A stretch of DNA of 10,817 nt from JAGXFP01 sp046484585 (lineage in GTDB: Bacteria; Desulfobacterota; Desulfobulbia; Desulfobulbales; JAGXFP01), in assembly GCA_046484585.1 (NCBI GenBank), contig JAWOIQ010000145.1:1-10817 (forward strand). Direction: 5' to 3'. A model generated the notes under the pieces. That model had not been told where the DNA came from. It saw only the letters and a list, made by a program, of their open reading frames with translations, and did no database searches. Numbering within the stretch: the first letter of the stretch is position 1; each line of letters starts with the position of its first letter. Shown piece after piece: positions 1-6,184 of the stretch. The translations under genes and the position numbers were made by a program.

Positions 1-1347
1 AATCTTTCTGCCCTGCGCGATCCTGCCTTATACGTGGAACCGGCCCGTTACCAGCGGGCGGTAAGCGATCTGAGCCGGGTTCTCGGCACCACCGGCCGCG
101 ACGACCTGACGGTAAATCCGGCCAACTACCAGGACCACAAGCTGTCGCCGGTAAAGAGCGGTGATCTTCTCCGGGCCGCCGGCGATCCGGCCGAAAACAT
201 CTTTTACGATTACTTCGCGGCCAGGCTTGACCGCCTGGTGGCGGAAAACCCGCCTGCCCTGGTCGGCTTTTCGATTAATTACCTCAGCCAGGCCATGACC
301 GCTTTCGCGATGATCGGTTATCTCAAAAAACGCCACCCCACCCTGCCGATCGCGGCCGGCGGCGGCCTGATCACCTCCTGGCTCAGCAGCCCGGATTGGC
401 GGAACCCCTTCAATGAGCTGATCGACCACCTGGTCGCCGGACCGGGAGAAATCCCCCTGCTCAAGATATCAGGCCGGCAAAAAGATCATATAGAGACCGA
501 AGAAATCCGCCCGGATTTCACGGGGCTCCCCCTGGCCGATTATCTGGCCCCGGGATTGGTCCTGCCCTACGCCGCCTCTTCGGGCTGCTACTGGCGGAAA
601 TGCTCGTTCTGCCCGGAAAAGGCCGAAACCAATCCTTACCGCGCCCTGCCCGCCGGCCTGGTTTCGGGCCAACTTGCAAAGCTCACCGCCGCCACCAAGC
701 CGAGCCTGATCCATTTCCTCGACAACGCGATCAGTCCCGCCCTGATGCGCGCCCTGATCGCCAATCCCCCCGGCCCGGCCTGGTACTCCTTCGCCCGGGC
801 CGAGCCCGAACTGACCGATCCCGATTTCTGCCGGGCCCTGCGCCGCTCCGGCTGCGTCATGCTGAAACTGGGGCTCGAATCGGGCGACCAGAGTGTGCTG
901 GACGAGATGGACAAGGGAATCGACCTGGGAATGGTCGCCCAAACCCTGACCAATCTCGAAAATGCCGGAATCGCCACCTATGTCTACCTGTTGTTCGGCA
1001 CCCCGACCGAATCGCTGACCGAGGCGCGCCGCACCCTGGAGTTCACGGTCAAACACGCCTCCGCCATCACCTTTCTAAACCTGGCGATCTTCAATATGCC
1101 GCGCTTCGCCCCGGATGCCGCTCGCCTGGCCAAGGCCGCTTTTTATGAGGGCGATCTCTCCCTCTATACCGACTTCGAACATCCCCGGGGCTGGAATCGC
1201 CGCGAAATCAGACGGTTTCTCGACCGGGAATTCAAGCGCCATCCGGCCATCGTTCCGATTATCCGCCGCGACCCGCCTTTTTTCACCTCGAACCATGCCC
1301 CCTTTTTGATTCCCGCCTCCAATAAGACCATGGAAATTCCCATCTGA
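1..1347 (+). CDS. B12-binding-type radical SAM protein, 5' end outside the window
   Basis: The reading frame is open from base 1, so the true start lies upstream; the GTG at 34 is only an internal codon. The visible part (about 448 codons) begins with a Rossmann-like region resembling a cobalamin-binding domain (LVGFSINYLSQ, then a GGG turn near bases 358-366). A radical SAM core follows, with cluster cysteines at bases 586, 601 and 610, giving C-X4-C-X2-C in the context GCYWRKCSFC. Further on, LKLGLESGDQ and YVYLLFGTPTE are typical of the TIM-barrel strands of B12-binding radical SAM enzymes. The family cleaves S-adenosylmethionine with a [4Fe-4S] cluster, and members do methylations or rearrangements. 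Nothing here identifies the substrate. The DxHxxG cobalamin ligand motif is not visible and may lie upstream. Codons are GC-rich. The product class is secure, the function unknown. Confidence 0.88.
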   Translation, partial: NLSALRDPALYVEPARYQRAVSDLSRVLGTTGRDDLTVNPANYQDHKLSPVKSGDLLRAAGDPAENIFYDYFAARLDRLVAENPPALVGFSINYLSQAMTAFAMIGYLKKRHPTLPIAAGGGLITSWLSSPDWRNPFNELIDHLVAGPGEIPLLKISGRQKDHIETEEIRPDFTGLPLADYLAPGLVLPYAASSGCYWRKCSFCPEKAETNPYRALPAGLVSGQLAKLTAATKPSLIHFLDNAISPALMRALIANPPGPAWYSFARAEPELTDPDFCRALRRSGCVMLKLGLESGDQSVLDEMDKGIDLGMVAQTLTNLENAGIATYVYLLFGTPTESLTEARRTLEFTVKHASAITFLNLAIFNMPRFAPDAARLAKAAFYEGDLSLYTDFEHPRGWNRREIRRFLDREFKRHPAIVPIIRRDPPFFTSNHAPFLIPASNKTMEIPI

Positions 1348-1366
1348 ACTTTTGAAAGGTCGGCCG

Positions 1367-1487
1367 GGCGTAATATACCGGCATTTACGGGAAAGTTTCG
1401 TATTTTCCCGTAAATTCGCTAAACTATAACTTAACTTTCCGGGTTGTGATAATTTGCTTGAAATGGCGGTATAAATTTTATTACGCC
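1367..1487. repeat. Palindromic element D with nested perfect hairpin
   Basis: The outer arms are GGCGTAATATACCG (1367-1380) and its inverse at 1467-1487. The right arm is 21 bases because it carries 7 extra bases between the two matching halves. Just inside the left arm is a perfect 12-bp inverted repeat, ATTTACGGGAAA (1383-1394) with TTTCCCGTAAAT (1404-1415), separated by a 9-base loop. The element starts 20 bases after the radical SAM stop codon. The inner hairpin could end transcription, but no T-tract follows it. The whole looks like a small non-autonomous mobile or palindromic element; only this copy is visible in the window. Confidence 0.6.
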
Positions 1488-1508
1488 ACGATTTGATTGC
1501 CCGTTACG

Positions 1509-1711
1509 TGAGGAGTGATGAGTGAGGAGTGAGGAGAAAAGGCTTTTATACCACAAGGCACCCCAAGGCTTCTGTTCAATCCTCCCTTGAGGAGAGGGCA
1601 TTTGCTTCGCGGCACATAAGTTTCGTACGAGCAGGCAAGCTGCTCAACTCAGCTGTAACACGCTCTTTTTTTCTTGCTCCTCACCCTTCACTTCTCACTC
1701 CTCACTCCTCA
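1509..1711. repeat. Heptamer-flanked element A (TGAGGAG family)
   Basis: The left end is four tandem 7-base units of the type TGAGGAG (1509-1536). The right end is five inverted units of the type CTCCTCA (1677-1711). Between them lie about 140 bases, including a core at 1615-1674 that recurs at 6830-6889; its last 45 bases match at 41 positions. The core contains AGCTG/CAGCT (1638-1642 and 1650-1654) and ends in seven Ts (1666-1672). GGCATCGATAA follows at 1740-1750, as it does after the related element at 6739-6908. An open frame across this region is made of repeat and is not counted as a gene. The element is probably non-autonomous. Confidence 0.7.
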
Positions 1712-1885
1712 CTGGCCGAGGCGCAAAACACATGGTTCCGGCATCGATAAACAATGTTAAAATAAAGTTATTAATCAACTCAGAAAGTTGAGACTATAAA
1801 GGCCCGCAATACCTGCCTTGCAAATCCCCTGACCGGACCTCAACCTGAACCGGGGATGCCGGGTAATTTCCATGGGGTACCGACG
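1712..1885. other. Leader region of the ferredoxin gene
   Basis: This stretch holds the shared 3' marker GGCATCGATAA of element A (1740-1750), an AT-rich section around 1751-1800 that could contain a promoter, and a GC-rich leader. I could not assign a convincing -35/-10 pair. A possible ribosome binding site, GGGG at 1874-1877, lies 8 bases before the ATG at 1886. Confidence 0.3.
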
Positions 1886-2701
1886 ATGTGTGAGTTCTGC
1901 ATAAGCCATGGCGAGGGCAAAAAGTGGTACGAGAACATGACCAATTACTCCCGGGAGCTCTTCCTGATGGTCAATTCCGATGCCGGCCTGAAGGATTTTC
2001 TCGGCCGGTTCGGCCAATCGATGCACGACAACATCCCCCGGGCCGAAAAATGGAAAAAACGGCTGCCCCGCATATATGATTTCCTGGTCTACCCCTGGCT
2101 GACCAGAGATCAGAAGAAAAGCCATTTCGGCCAGATCGTCCCCCTCGAAGGAATCGAAAAGGTCCTCGACCGCGTCGATACGGTTATCCGTCTCCCCTGC
2201 ATCTGCCGCAGGGTCGCCACCGGTGTCGAGAAACGCTGCTGTTACGCGGTGGGCATGGATACCAGTCATATCATCGAGGATCTGCCCGACTTCCGCGATT
2301 TCGACAAGATATCCGCCACCATCGCCAAGGAGGAGATCGGCGGCCTCGACCGGCAGGGCATGACCCACAGCGTCTGGACCTTCAACACCCCTTATATCGG
2401 GGCGATCTGCAACTGCGATCAGGACTGCATGGCCTACCGGGTCCAGTACAAGTCAAAACTGGCCACGGTGATGTGGAAGGGTGAATACGTCGCCGAGATC
2501 GAGATGGAAAAGTGCAACGGCTGCCGGCTCTGCCGCAAGCAGTGCGTATTCGAGGCAATCCGTTACGACCCGGCCGATAAAAAATGCCTGGTCGAGCCCC
2601 GCGCTTGTTACGGATGCGGAATCTGCCGGTCGGTCTGCCCCGGGGAGGCGATCACCCTCATGCCCCGGGGAAAAATCAGCCAGGCCGCCGGCAACTGGTA
2701 G
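1886..2701 (+). CDS. Cys-rich protein with C-terminal 2x[4Fe-4S] ferredoxin domain
   Basis: The protein is 271 residues from the ATG at 1886. I prefer this start because it opens directly on the conserved-looking MCEFC..HGEGKKWY and has GGGG 8 bases upstream; an in-frame ATG at 1856 would add ten unremarkable residues and has its purine run touching the start codon. The C-terminus carries two classical C-X2-C-X2-C-X3-C cluster motifs (Cys 210/213/216/220 and 241/244/247/251), so it should bind two [4Fe-4S] clusters. The N-terminal two thirds contains further cysteines: C2 and C5, C105 and C107 in LPCICR, C118/C119, and C175/C177/C181. These suggest additional metal or cluster sites. There is no signal peptide and no membrane segment, so it is probably a cytoplasmic electron-transfer protein. 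Its partner is not in the window: the gene stands alone between two repeat regions. Confidence 0.85.
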   Translation: MCEFCISHGEGKKWYENMTNYSRELFLMVNSDAGLKDFLGRFGQSMHDNIPRAEKWKKRLPRIYDFLVYPWLTRDQKKSHFGQIVPLEGIEKVLDRVDTVIRLPCICRRVATGVEKRCCYAVGMDTSHIIEDLPDFRDFDKISATIAKEEIGGLDRQGMTHSVWTFNTPYIGAICNCDQDCMAYRVQYKSKLATVMWKGEYVAEIEMEKCNGCRLCRKQCVFEAIRYDPADKKCLVEPRACYGCGICRSVCPGEAITLMPRGKISQAAGNW

Positions 2702-2870
2702 GGATTTTAAAACCGTTCACCGGGACGGTCGCCTAAATACCCACAACCGCCGGACTGTAACCGTTAAGGGATTTTCAACCTAACTCCGCCCAGTTGCAAA
2801 CTTATTTTCGCCGGACGGTATCATTTGCCATCAATCTGTGTTATGTTTTTGCAATAGCGAGGAACCACCG

Positions 2871-3030
2871 GTACCCCGTAAACCGTAAAGTTTCGCGAGA
2901 TTGCGAAGGGATTTTGAGGGCCGACAAGACGCGACTTCCGGCGCATAGCAGCGCTCTGTAACGGAACTCGCAACGTAGTCGGCACGTAAAACAACGAGCA
3001 AGATGTGATGGTTTAGGGGTTACGGGGTAC
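2871..3030. repeat. Palindromic element C with nested stems
   Basis: The ends are GTACCCCGTAAACC (2871-2884) and its inverse at 3010-3030. The right arm is 7 bases longer, with 11 perfect terminal base pairs. Inside are GCCGAC (2920-2925) with GTCGGC (2978-2983), the imperfect pair GCGACTTCCG (2931-2940) with CGGAACTCGC (2962-2971, one mismatch), GCGC (2941-2944) with GCGC (2951-2954), and a separate small hairpin TTCGC/GCGAA (2892-2907). The set can fold into one long branched structure. It fills most of the 2702-3069 gap and ends about 40 bases before the FKBP start. It could be a miniature mobile element or a structured transcript; nothing here decides between them. In the rest of the gap (2702-2870) I see no gene. 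Confidence 0.6.
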
Positions 3031-3058
3031 TAGATTCCGGACCAAAAAACAATATATC

Positions 3059-3065
3059 AGGAGAG
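3059..3065 (+). promoter_or_regulatory. Ribosome binding site of the FKBP gene
   Basis: AGGAGAG lies 4 bases before the ATG at 3070, a strong Shine-Dalgarno match that fixes the start of the FKBP gene. Confidence 0.7.
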
Positions 3066-3069
3066 TATC

Positions 3070-3498
3070 ATGAGTCAGGCAAAAAACGGCGATACCGTCA
3101 AGATCAACTACAAAGGCAGCCTTGACGACGGGACCGTATTCGATTCTTCGGAAGGACGCGAACCTCTAAGTTTCACCCTCGGCGGCGGCCAGGTTATTCC
3201 CGGTTTCGAGGAAGCGGTGGAGGGCATGGCGGTGGGTGAAAGCAAGAGTGTCAACATCCCGGCCGAGAAGGCTTACGGACCGCGCAACGAAGAGATGGTG
3301 ATCGAAGCGCCCCGGGATCAGGTGCCCCCGGAGATCAATCCCGAAGTAGGTCTGAAACTGCAGATGGCCGGACCAAATGAAGAGGTCGTGGTGGTCGAGG
3401 TTACCGAGGTGACCGACACCCATATCAAGCTGGACGCCAATCCCCCCCTGGCCGGCAAGGACCTTAATTTCGACATCGAACTGGTCGCCATCGACTGA
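3070..3498 (+). CDS. FKBP-type peptidyl-prolyl cis-trans isomerase, SlyD-like
   Basis: A protein of 142 residues. It speeds cis/trans isomerisation of proline bonds and, in SlyD relatives, also acts as a chaperone. The FKBP half shows YKGSLDDGTVFDSS, PLSFTLGGGQVIPGFEEAVEGM and the closing strand pattern NPPLAGKDLNFDIELVAI. The insert between about residues 70 and 120 (AYGPRNEEMV onward to VTEVTDTHIKLDAN) corresponds to the insert-in-flap domain of SlyD. Unlike Escherichia coli SlyD it lacks the His/Cys-rich metal-binding tail and stops right after the core, as many short SlyD/FkpB proteins do. There is no signal peptide, so it should be cytoplasmic. The start is supported by AGGAGAG at 3059-3065. 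The gene is followed after a short gap by the GIY-YIG gene. Confidence 0.93.
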   Translation: MSQAKNGDTVKINYKGSLDDGTVFDSSEGREPLSFTLGGGQVIPGFEEAVEGMAVGESKSVNIPAEKAYGPRNEEMVIEAPRDQVPPEINPEVGLKLQMAGPNEEVVVVEVTEVTDTHIKLDANPPLAGKDLNFDIELVAID

Positions 3499-3620
3499 GC
3501 GGCCCGAAAATCGTGGAAAACCCCGATGTAACCGATCACGAGATAAGCCGCCCAGAATTGGCCAATCTCCCAGCCGGAAAGGGATTACAGGGTGGTGGAG
3601 ATGCAAGGCATCGGCCTGCG

Positions 3621-4073
3621 ATGTGTACGGATGTACATGAGCAGGCCGATAACACGGCAGATTCGGTGCCCAGTGATCCCTTACCCCCCGATGCTCCCTG
3701 GTATGTCTATATGGTGGTCTGCAATGACCGGACCATCTACACCGGCATCGCCAGGGATCTGCAAAAGAGAGTCCACAACCACAACCACGGCAAGACAGGG
3801 GCAAGATACACCCGGTCGCGCCGTCCGGTCAAACTGGTTTACCGAGAAGCACACCCCTCCCGAAGCGCGGCCACCGTCCGTGAATGCCAACTGAAAAAAC
3901 TGACCAGAACCGCGAAGCTGCGACTAATAGCAGCTGCAAGCTTAACGGCAGGTTCAAGGGGCAAGGGGCAAGGGGCAAGGGGCAAGGTTCAAGGTGTTGA
4001 CAAACTCGCAAAATGTCAAAAATCAAGTCATTGCGAGCGTAGCGAAGCAATCCAGAAACATGTAACCAGATGA
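3621..4073 (+). CDS. GIY-YIG domain protein (YhbQ/UPF0213-like) with repeat-derived tail
   Basis: About 150 residues from the ATG at 3621; a GTG at 3513 could add 36 low-complexity residues, and neither start has a clear ribosome binding site. The GIY-YIG nuclease fold covers roughly residues 26-105: WYVYMVVC in place of GIY, IYTGIARDLQKRV for YIG plus the catalytic Arg helix, then HNHGKTGARYTRSRRPVKLVY and the ECQLKKL helix. Small stand-alone proteins of this type are usually about 80-100 residues; their role is poorly known, with DNA-structure cleavage suggested. From about residue 111 the frame is made of dispersed repeats: SRGKGQGARGKVQG comes from the heptamer array at 3951-3992, and HCERSEAIQ from the palindromic repeat at 4027-4113. 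The original stop was probably lost when repeats arrived. The domain call is firm; the tail is unlikely to be functional. Confidence 0.8.
   Translation: MCTDVHEQADNTADSVPSDPLPPDAPWYVYMVVCNDRTIYTGIARDLQKRVHNHNHGKTGARYTRSRRPVKLVYREAHPSRSAATVRECQLKKLTRTAKLRLIAAASLTAGSRGKGQGARGKVQGVDKLAKCQKSSHCERSEAIQKHVTR
3931..3994. repeat. Heptamer array, GGTTCAA/GGGGCAA family (copy 1)
   Basis: Six tandem 7-base units at 3951-3992: one GGTTCAA, four GGGGCAA, one GGTTCAA. They are preceded by CAGCTGCAAGCTTAACGGCA (3931-3950), a lead sequence that recurs in part, in inverse orientation, at 6053-6088, and as CAGCTGCAA at 7578-7586. The array lies inside the 3' end of the GIY-YIG reading frame. Confidence 0.8.
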
Positions 4074-4113
4074 AAATTCTGGATTGCTTCGTCGCTTCGC
4101 TCCTCACAATGAC
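4027..4113. repeat. Palindromic dispersed repeat, GTCATTGCGAGCG type
   Basis: The left arm GTCATTGCGAGCG... (4027-4057) is mirrored by the right arm at 4077-4113, which ends CACAATGAC, with a loop of about 19 bases. The arms are slightly diverged. I recognise the motif (GTCATTGCGAGCGAAGCGAAGCAATC type) as a repeat widespread in many bacterial genomes; it often adds HCERSEAIQ-like peptides to gene ends, as it does here. It is likely a REP/MITE-like element. Confidence 0.75.
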
Positions 4114-4173
4114 GTGGCAAATCAGTTTTTACGAGTTTATCAAGGTTGACAAGTTCACAAGAAGTCAGAAAAC

Positions 4174-4233
4174 CCTTCCTTCGACAGGCTCAGGATGAAG
4201 AGCGGGCTAACTAAAAGGCTCAGGATAAGCGGG
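4174..4233. repeat. Dispersed repeat with CTTCGACAGGCTCAGGATGA motif
   Basis: CTTCGACAGGCTCAGGATGA is at 4179-4198, followed by a second partial copy of its right part, GGCTCAGGATAAGCGGG, at 4217-4233. I recognise the motif as another short dispersed repeat common in environmental bacterial genomes. No gene is seen here. Confidence 0.5.
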
Positions 4234-4256
4234 CTCCCAGTTCCGATATAGGCGCT

Positions 4257-4307
4257 GCTTCAGCCGTGCCCCCCTCTTTCGCGACCGCCGCCATTTGCGG
4301 CTGAAGC
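4257..4307. repeat. Inverted repeat GCTTCAGCCG
   Basis: A perfect 10-bp inverted repeat, GCTTCAGCCG (4257-4266) with CGGCTGAAGC (4298-4307), around a 31-base loop. No T-tract follows. It sits next to two other repeat types. The sequence from 4310 to 4481 holds no gene I can support, only a weak CGTCGC/GCGACG pair (4357-4362 and 4390-4395). Confidence 0.45.
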
Positions 4308-4481
4308 CGCTTACGGTGAGGTCTGCGTTTTCACACAGGGATGACGACTTTTTTAGCGTCGCCAAAGTTTAAAAATTTGTTTAAGTTCAGCGACGGATGA
4401 AGAAATGTGTGGAATGCGGCTGAGACGTAAATTATGAAACGGAAAAAGGGGTGGGATTAATAGTTTAGTTTCCTCTTGCTG

Positions 4482-4502
4482 CTCCTCACTCCTCACCCCT
4501 CT
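4482..4502. repeat. Short heptamer array, CTCCTCA type
   Basis: Three tandem 7-base units (CTCCTCA twice, then CCCCTCT), the same family and orientation as the right arms of the elements at 1509-1711 and 6739-6908. No matching left arm is visible just upstream, so this may be a remnant. It ends 64 bases before the glycosyltransferase start. Confidence 0.6.
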
Positions 4503-4566
4503 ACCACCGCCACGCCGATCCGAATTTTCCTGACCAAAACCGTTTGCAGGTTATAAGGCAAAACAG

Positions 4567-5814
4567 ATGGGTTCTAAAAAGATAATCGTGCTGACTTCCA
4601 CCTTTCCCCGCTGGAAGAACGATACCGATCCTCCTTTTGTTTACGAATTGTCCAGGCGTCTGGCTTTGGACCTGGATGTCCATGTCCTGGCCCCCAACTA
4701 TCCGGGCGCCCTCGGCAGCGAAATTCTCGACGGTTTGACGGTATACCGTTTCCGCTACTTTATCAAACGCTTCGAGAAGCTCGCCGGTTCTTCAGGCATC
4801 CTGCCCACCATAAGAAAAAACAAACTCTATCTCCTGCTCGTTCCCTTTTTCGTCGCCGCGGAGTTTTTTGCCCTGTGGAGACTTGTCCGGCAGATAAAGC
4901 CCGATGTCATCCATGCGCACTGGTTGGTCCCCCAAGGCTTTGTGGCGGCCATGGCAAAAAAGATAACCGGCACCCCCTATGTCGTTACCGCGCACGGTGG
5001 TGATGTGTTCGGCCTCCAGGGCGGCCTGTTCGCCCTTTTCAAGCGCTTTTCCTTAAAAAACGCCGATAAAATAACCGTGGTAAGCAGTGTTATCAAAGAG
5101 GTGGTCACTGGGACCAGCAGTTCAATTGTAGAACCGGTAATTCTGCCGATGGGGGTTGATTCAAGTAAATTCGCGCTGACCGGGGATGACGATATTCGGG
5201 AAAAGTACGGCGCGACCGGCCCTCTCTTATTGTTTGTCGGCAGACTGACCGAAAAGAAGGGGGTCCGCTATCTTCTGGAGGCCATGCCCGAGGTGATCAA
5301 AAAAGTGCCGGCCGTCAAGCTGCTGATTGTCGGATCGGGCGAGGAAGAAGAGGATCTTAAGCGATTGAGCGCCTCACTGGAACTTGAGCCCAACGTGGTT
5401 TTCACCGGTTCGATTGCCAACCGCGATTTACCGCGCTTCTACGGTGCGGCGGACATTTTTATCGGGCCTTCCATTCACGCCAGGGACGGCGACACCGAGG
5501 GCTTCGGCCTGACCTTTGTCGAGGCCGGAATGTCCGGCTGCATCCTGATCGGCAGCAGGGTCGGGGGTATCCCGGACATTATCAAGGACGGCAAGACGGG
5601 ATTTCTTGTCGAGGAGAAGAACCCCGCGGCCATTGCCGCGAAAATACTGGAAATTGTCGATCAGAAAGACGATTGGCCTGAAATCAGGAAAAGGAACCGG
5701 CTGGAATTCGTTAAAAATTTCAGCCTCGATGTTATCGCCGCCAAGTATGCCGATCTTTTCTCGGAGAACTGGGCCGGCCCGAGCAAAAAAGGTAAAGCTG
5801 CGTTCAGTCGCTAG
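4567..5814 (+). CDS. Glycosyltransferase family 4 (GT-B fold)
   Basis: A protein of 415 residues, the normal length for GT4 enzymes. They are retaining transferases that move a sugar from a nucleotide donor to a growing glycan on the cytoplasmic face of the membrane. The N-terminal acceptor domain opens with the first beta strand KIIVLTSTFPRW and shows VIHAHWLVPQG (114-124) and TAHGGDVF (141-148). The C-terminal donor domain shows LFVGRLTEKKG (222-232), VKLLIVGSGEE (250-260) and the E-X7-E signature EGFGLTFVE with Glu311 and Glu319, then the IGSRVGGIPDII loop. A hydrophobic stretch near residues 87-106 may help membrane attachment. The donor and acceptor sugars cannot be read from sequence. 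It starts the surface-glycan block of the window; AAGG at 4555-4558 is the only ribosome-binding candidate. Confidence 0.92.
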   Translation: MGSKKIIVLTSTFPRWKNDTDPPFVYELSRRLALDLDVHVLAPNYPGALGSEILDGLTVYRFRYFIKRFEKLAGSSGILPTIRKNKLYLLLVPFFVAAEFFALWRLVRQIKPDVIHAHWLVPQGFVAAMAKKITGTPYVVTAHGGDVFGLQGGLFALFKRFSLKNADKITVVSSVIKEVVTGTSSSIVEPVILPMGVDSSKFALTGDDDIREKYGATGPLLLFVGRLTEKKGVRYLLEAMPEVIKKVPAVKLLIVGSGEEEEDLKRLSASLELEPNVVFTGSIANRDLPRFYGAADIFIGPSIHARDGDTEGFGLTFVEAGMSGCILIGSRVGGIPDIIKDGKTGFLVEEKNPAAIAAKILEIVDQKDDWPEIRKRNRLEFVKNFSLDVIAAKYADLFSENWAGPSKKGKAAFSR

Positions 5815-5851
5815 TCGATTCAAACGAAATTTTAACTCCTTGAAAATATTA

Positions 5852-5878
5852 AGATTTCTCCCGTTGGTCGAAATGACA
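5852..5878. repeat. Dispersed repeat GATTTCTCCCGTTGGTCGAA type
   Basis: The stretch starting AGATTTCTCCC and ending TCGAAATGACA is a single copy of a motif I recognise as a widespread short bacterial repeat (inverse form GTCATTTCGACC...GGGAGAAATCT). It lies just after the glycosyltransferase stop. No partner arm is visible nearby. Confidence 0.55.
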
Positions 5879-5966
5879 TTATAGGCAATCTCGACTTTTT
5901 GCGACACCATCATTTTTAATGGCAGACCAGGAAGAAAACCTGCGCGACGGTTTTCATCCGTGCCCT

Positions 5967-6116
5967 TTGTACCTTGAACCTTGCCGCATGAATCTTGAAT
6001 CTTGAACCTTGAAACTTGTAGTACCTCACCCCTCCCCCCCCTCACAGTCATTAAGCTTGCAGCTTTTAGCTTGCAGTTGTCGTTAACCTTGAACCTTGCC
6101 CCTTGAACCTTGAACC
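5967..6116. repeat. Double heptamer array, TTGAACC family (copy 2)
   Basis: Seven tandem units at 5967-6015 (TTGTACC, TTGAACC, TTGAATC and variants) and four more at 6089-6116 (three TTGAACC, one TTGCCCC), both in the same orientation, inverse to copies 1 and 3. Between them are degenerate CTCACCC-like units of the other heptamer family (6025-6047) and the shared lead AGCTTGCAG, twice (6054-6062 and 6069-6076). The gap 5815-6126 contains no supported gene. Confidence 0.75.
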
Positions 6117-6126
6117 TATTTTTTCA

Positions 6127-6158
6127 TTGACTTCCACCCTTTCCCAAGGCAATATAGT
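6127..6158 (+). promoter_or_regulatory. Possible promoter of the regulator gene
   Basis: TTGACT (6127-6132) resembles a -35 box and TATAGT (6153-6158) a -10 box, but the 20-base spacing is longer than the usual 17. The -10 candidate overlaps the left edge of the palindrome at 6157-6173, which would suit repression. Confidence 0.3.
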
Positions 6159-6173
6159 TCTTAAAATAAGAAC
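6157..6173. promoter_or_regulatory. Palindromic operator candidate GTTCTTA-AAA-TAAGAAC
   Basis: A perfect 7-bp inverted repeat with a 3-base centre, ending 11 bases before the ATG of a winged-helix protein. Its symmetry, its half-site spacing of about one helical turn and its position suggest the binding site of a dimeric regulator, most simply the neighbouring gene product acting on itself. There is no T-tract and the stem is AT-rich, so a terminator is unlikely. Confidence 0.5.
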
Positions 6174-6184
6174 GAGATAGCCAA

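Noticed and set aside
469..1056. Long antisense open frames opposite the radical SAM gene (also at 28-429 and 636-977)
   Set aside because: They mirror GC-rich codons of the real gene and show low-complexity composition with no recognisable motif.
1529..1750. Open frame of 73 codons between the radical SAM and ferredoxin genes
   Set aside because: It is built from element A: its C-terminal part (PHPSLLTPHSSL) is translated CTCCTCA heptamers and there is no ribosome binding site.
3166..3804. Antisense open frame of 212 codons across the FKBP and GIY-YIG genes
   Set aside because: It spans two well-supported + strand genes and their gap, and shows no domain.
3951..3992. Possible CRISPR array
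   Set aside because: Units are 7 bases with no spacers; this is a plain tandem repeat.
4027..4113. New repeat family
   Set aside because: The GTCATTGCGAGCG motif is already familiar from many bacterial genomes, so it is listed as a feature and not as a novelty.
4257..4307. Rho-independent terminator
   Set aside because: The stem is perfect, but the loop is 31 bases and no T-tract follows.
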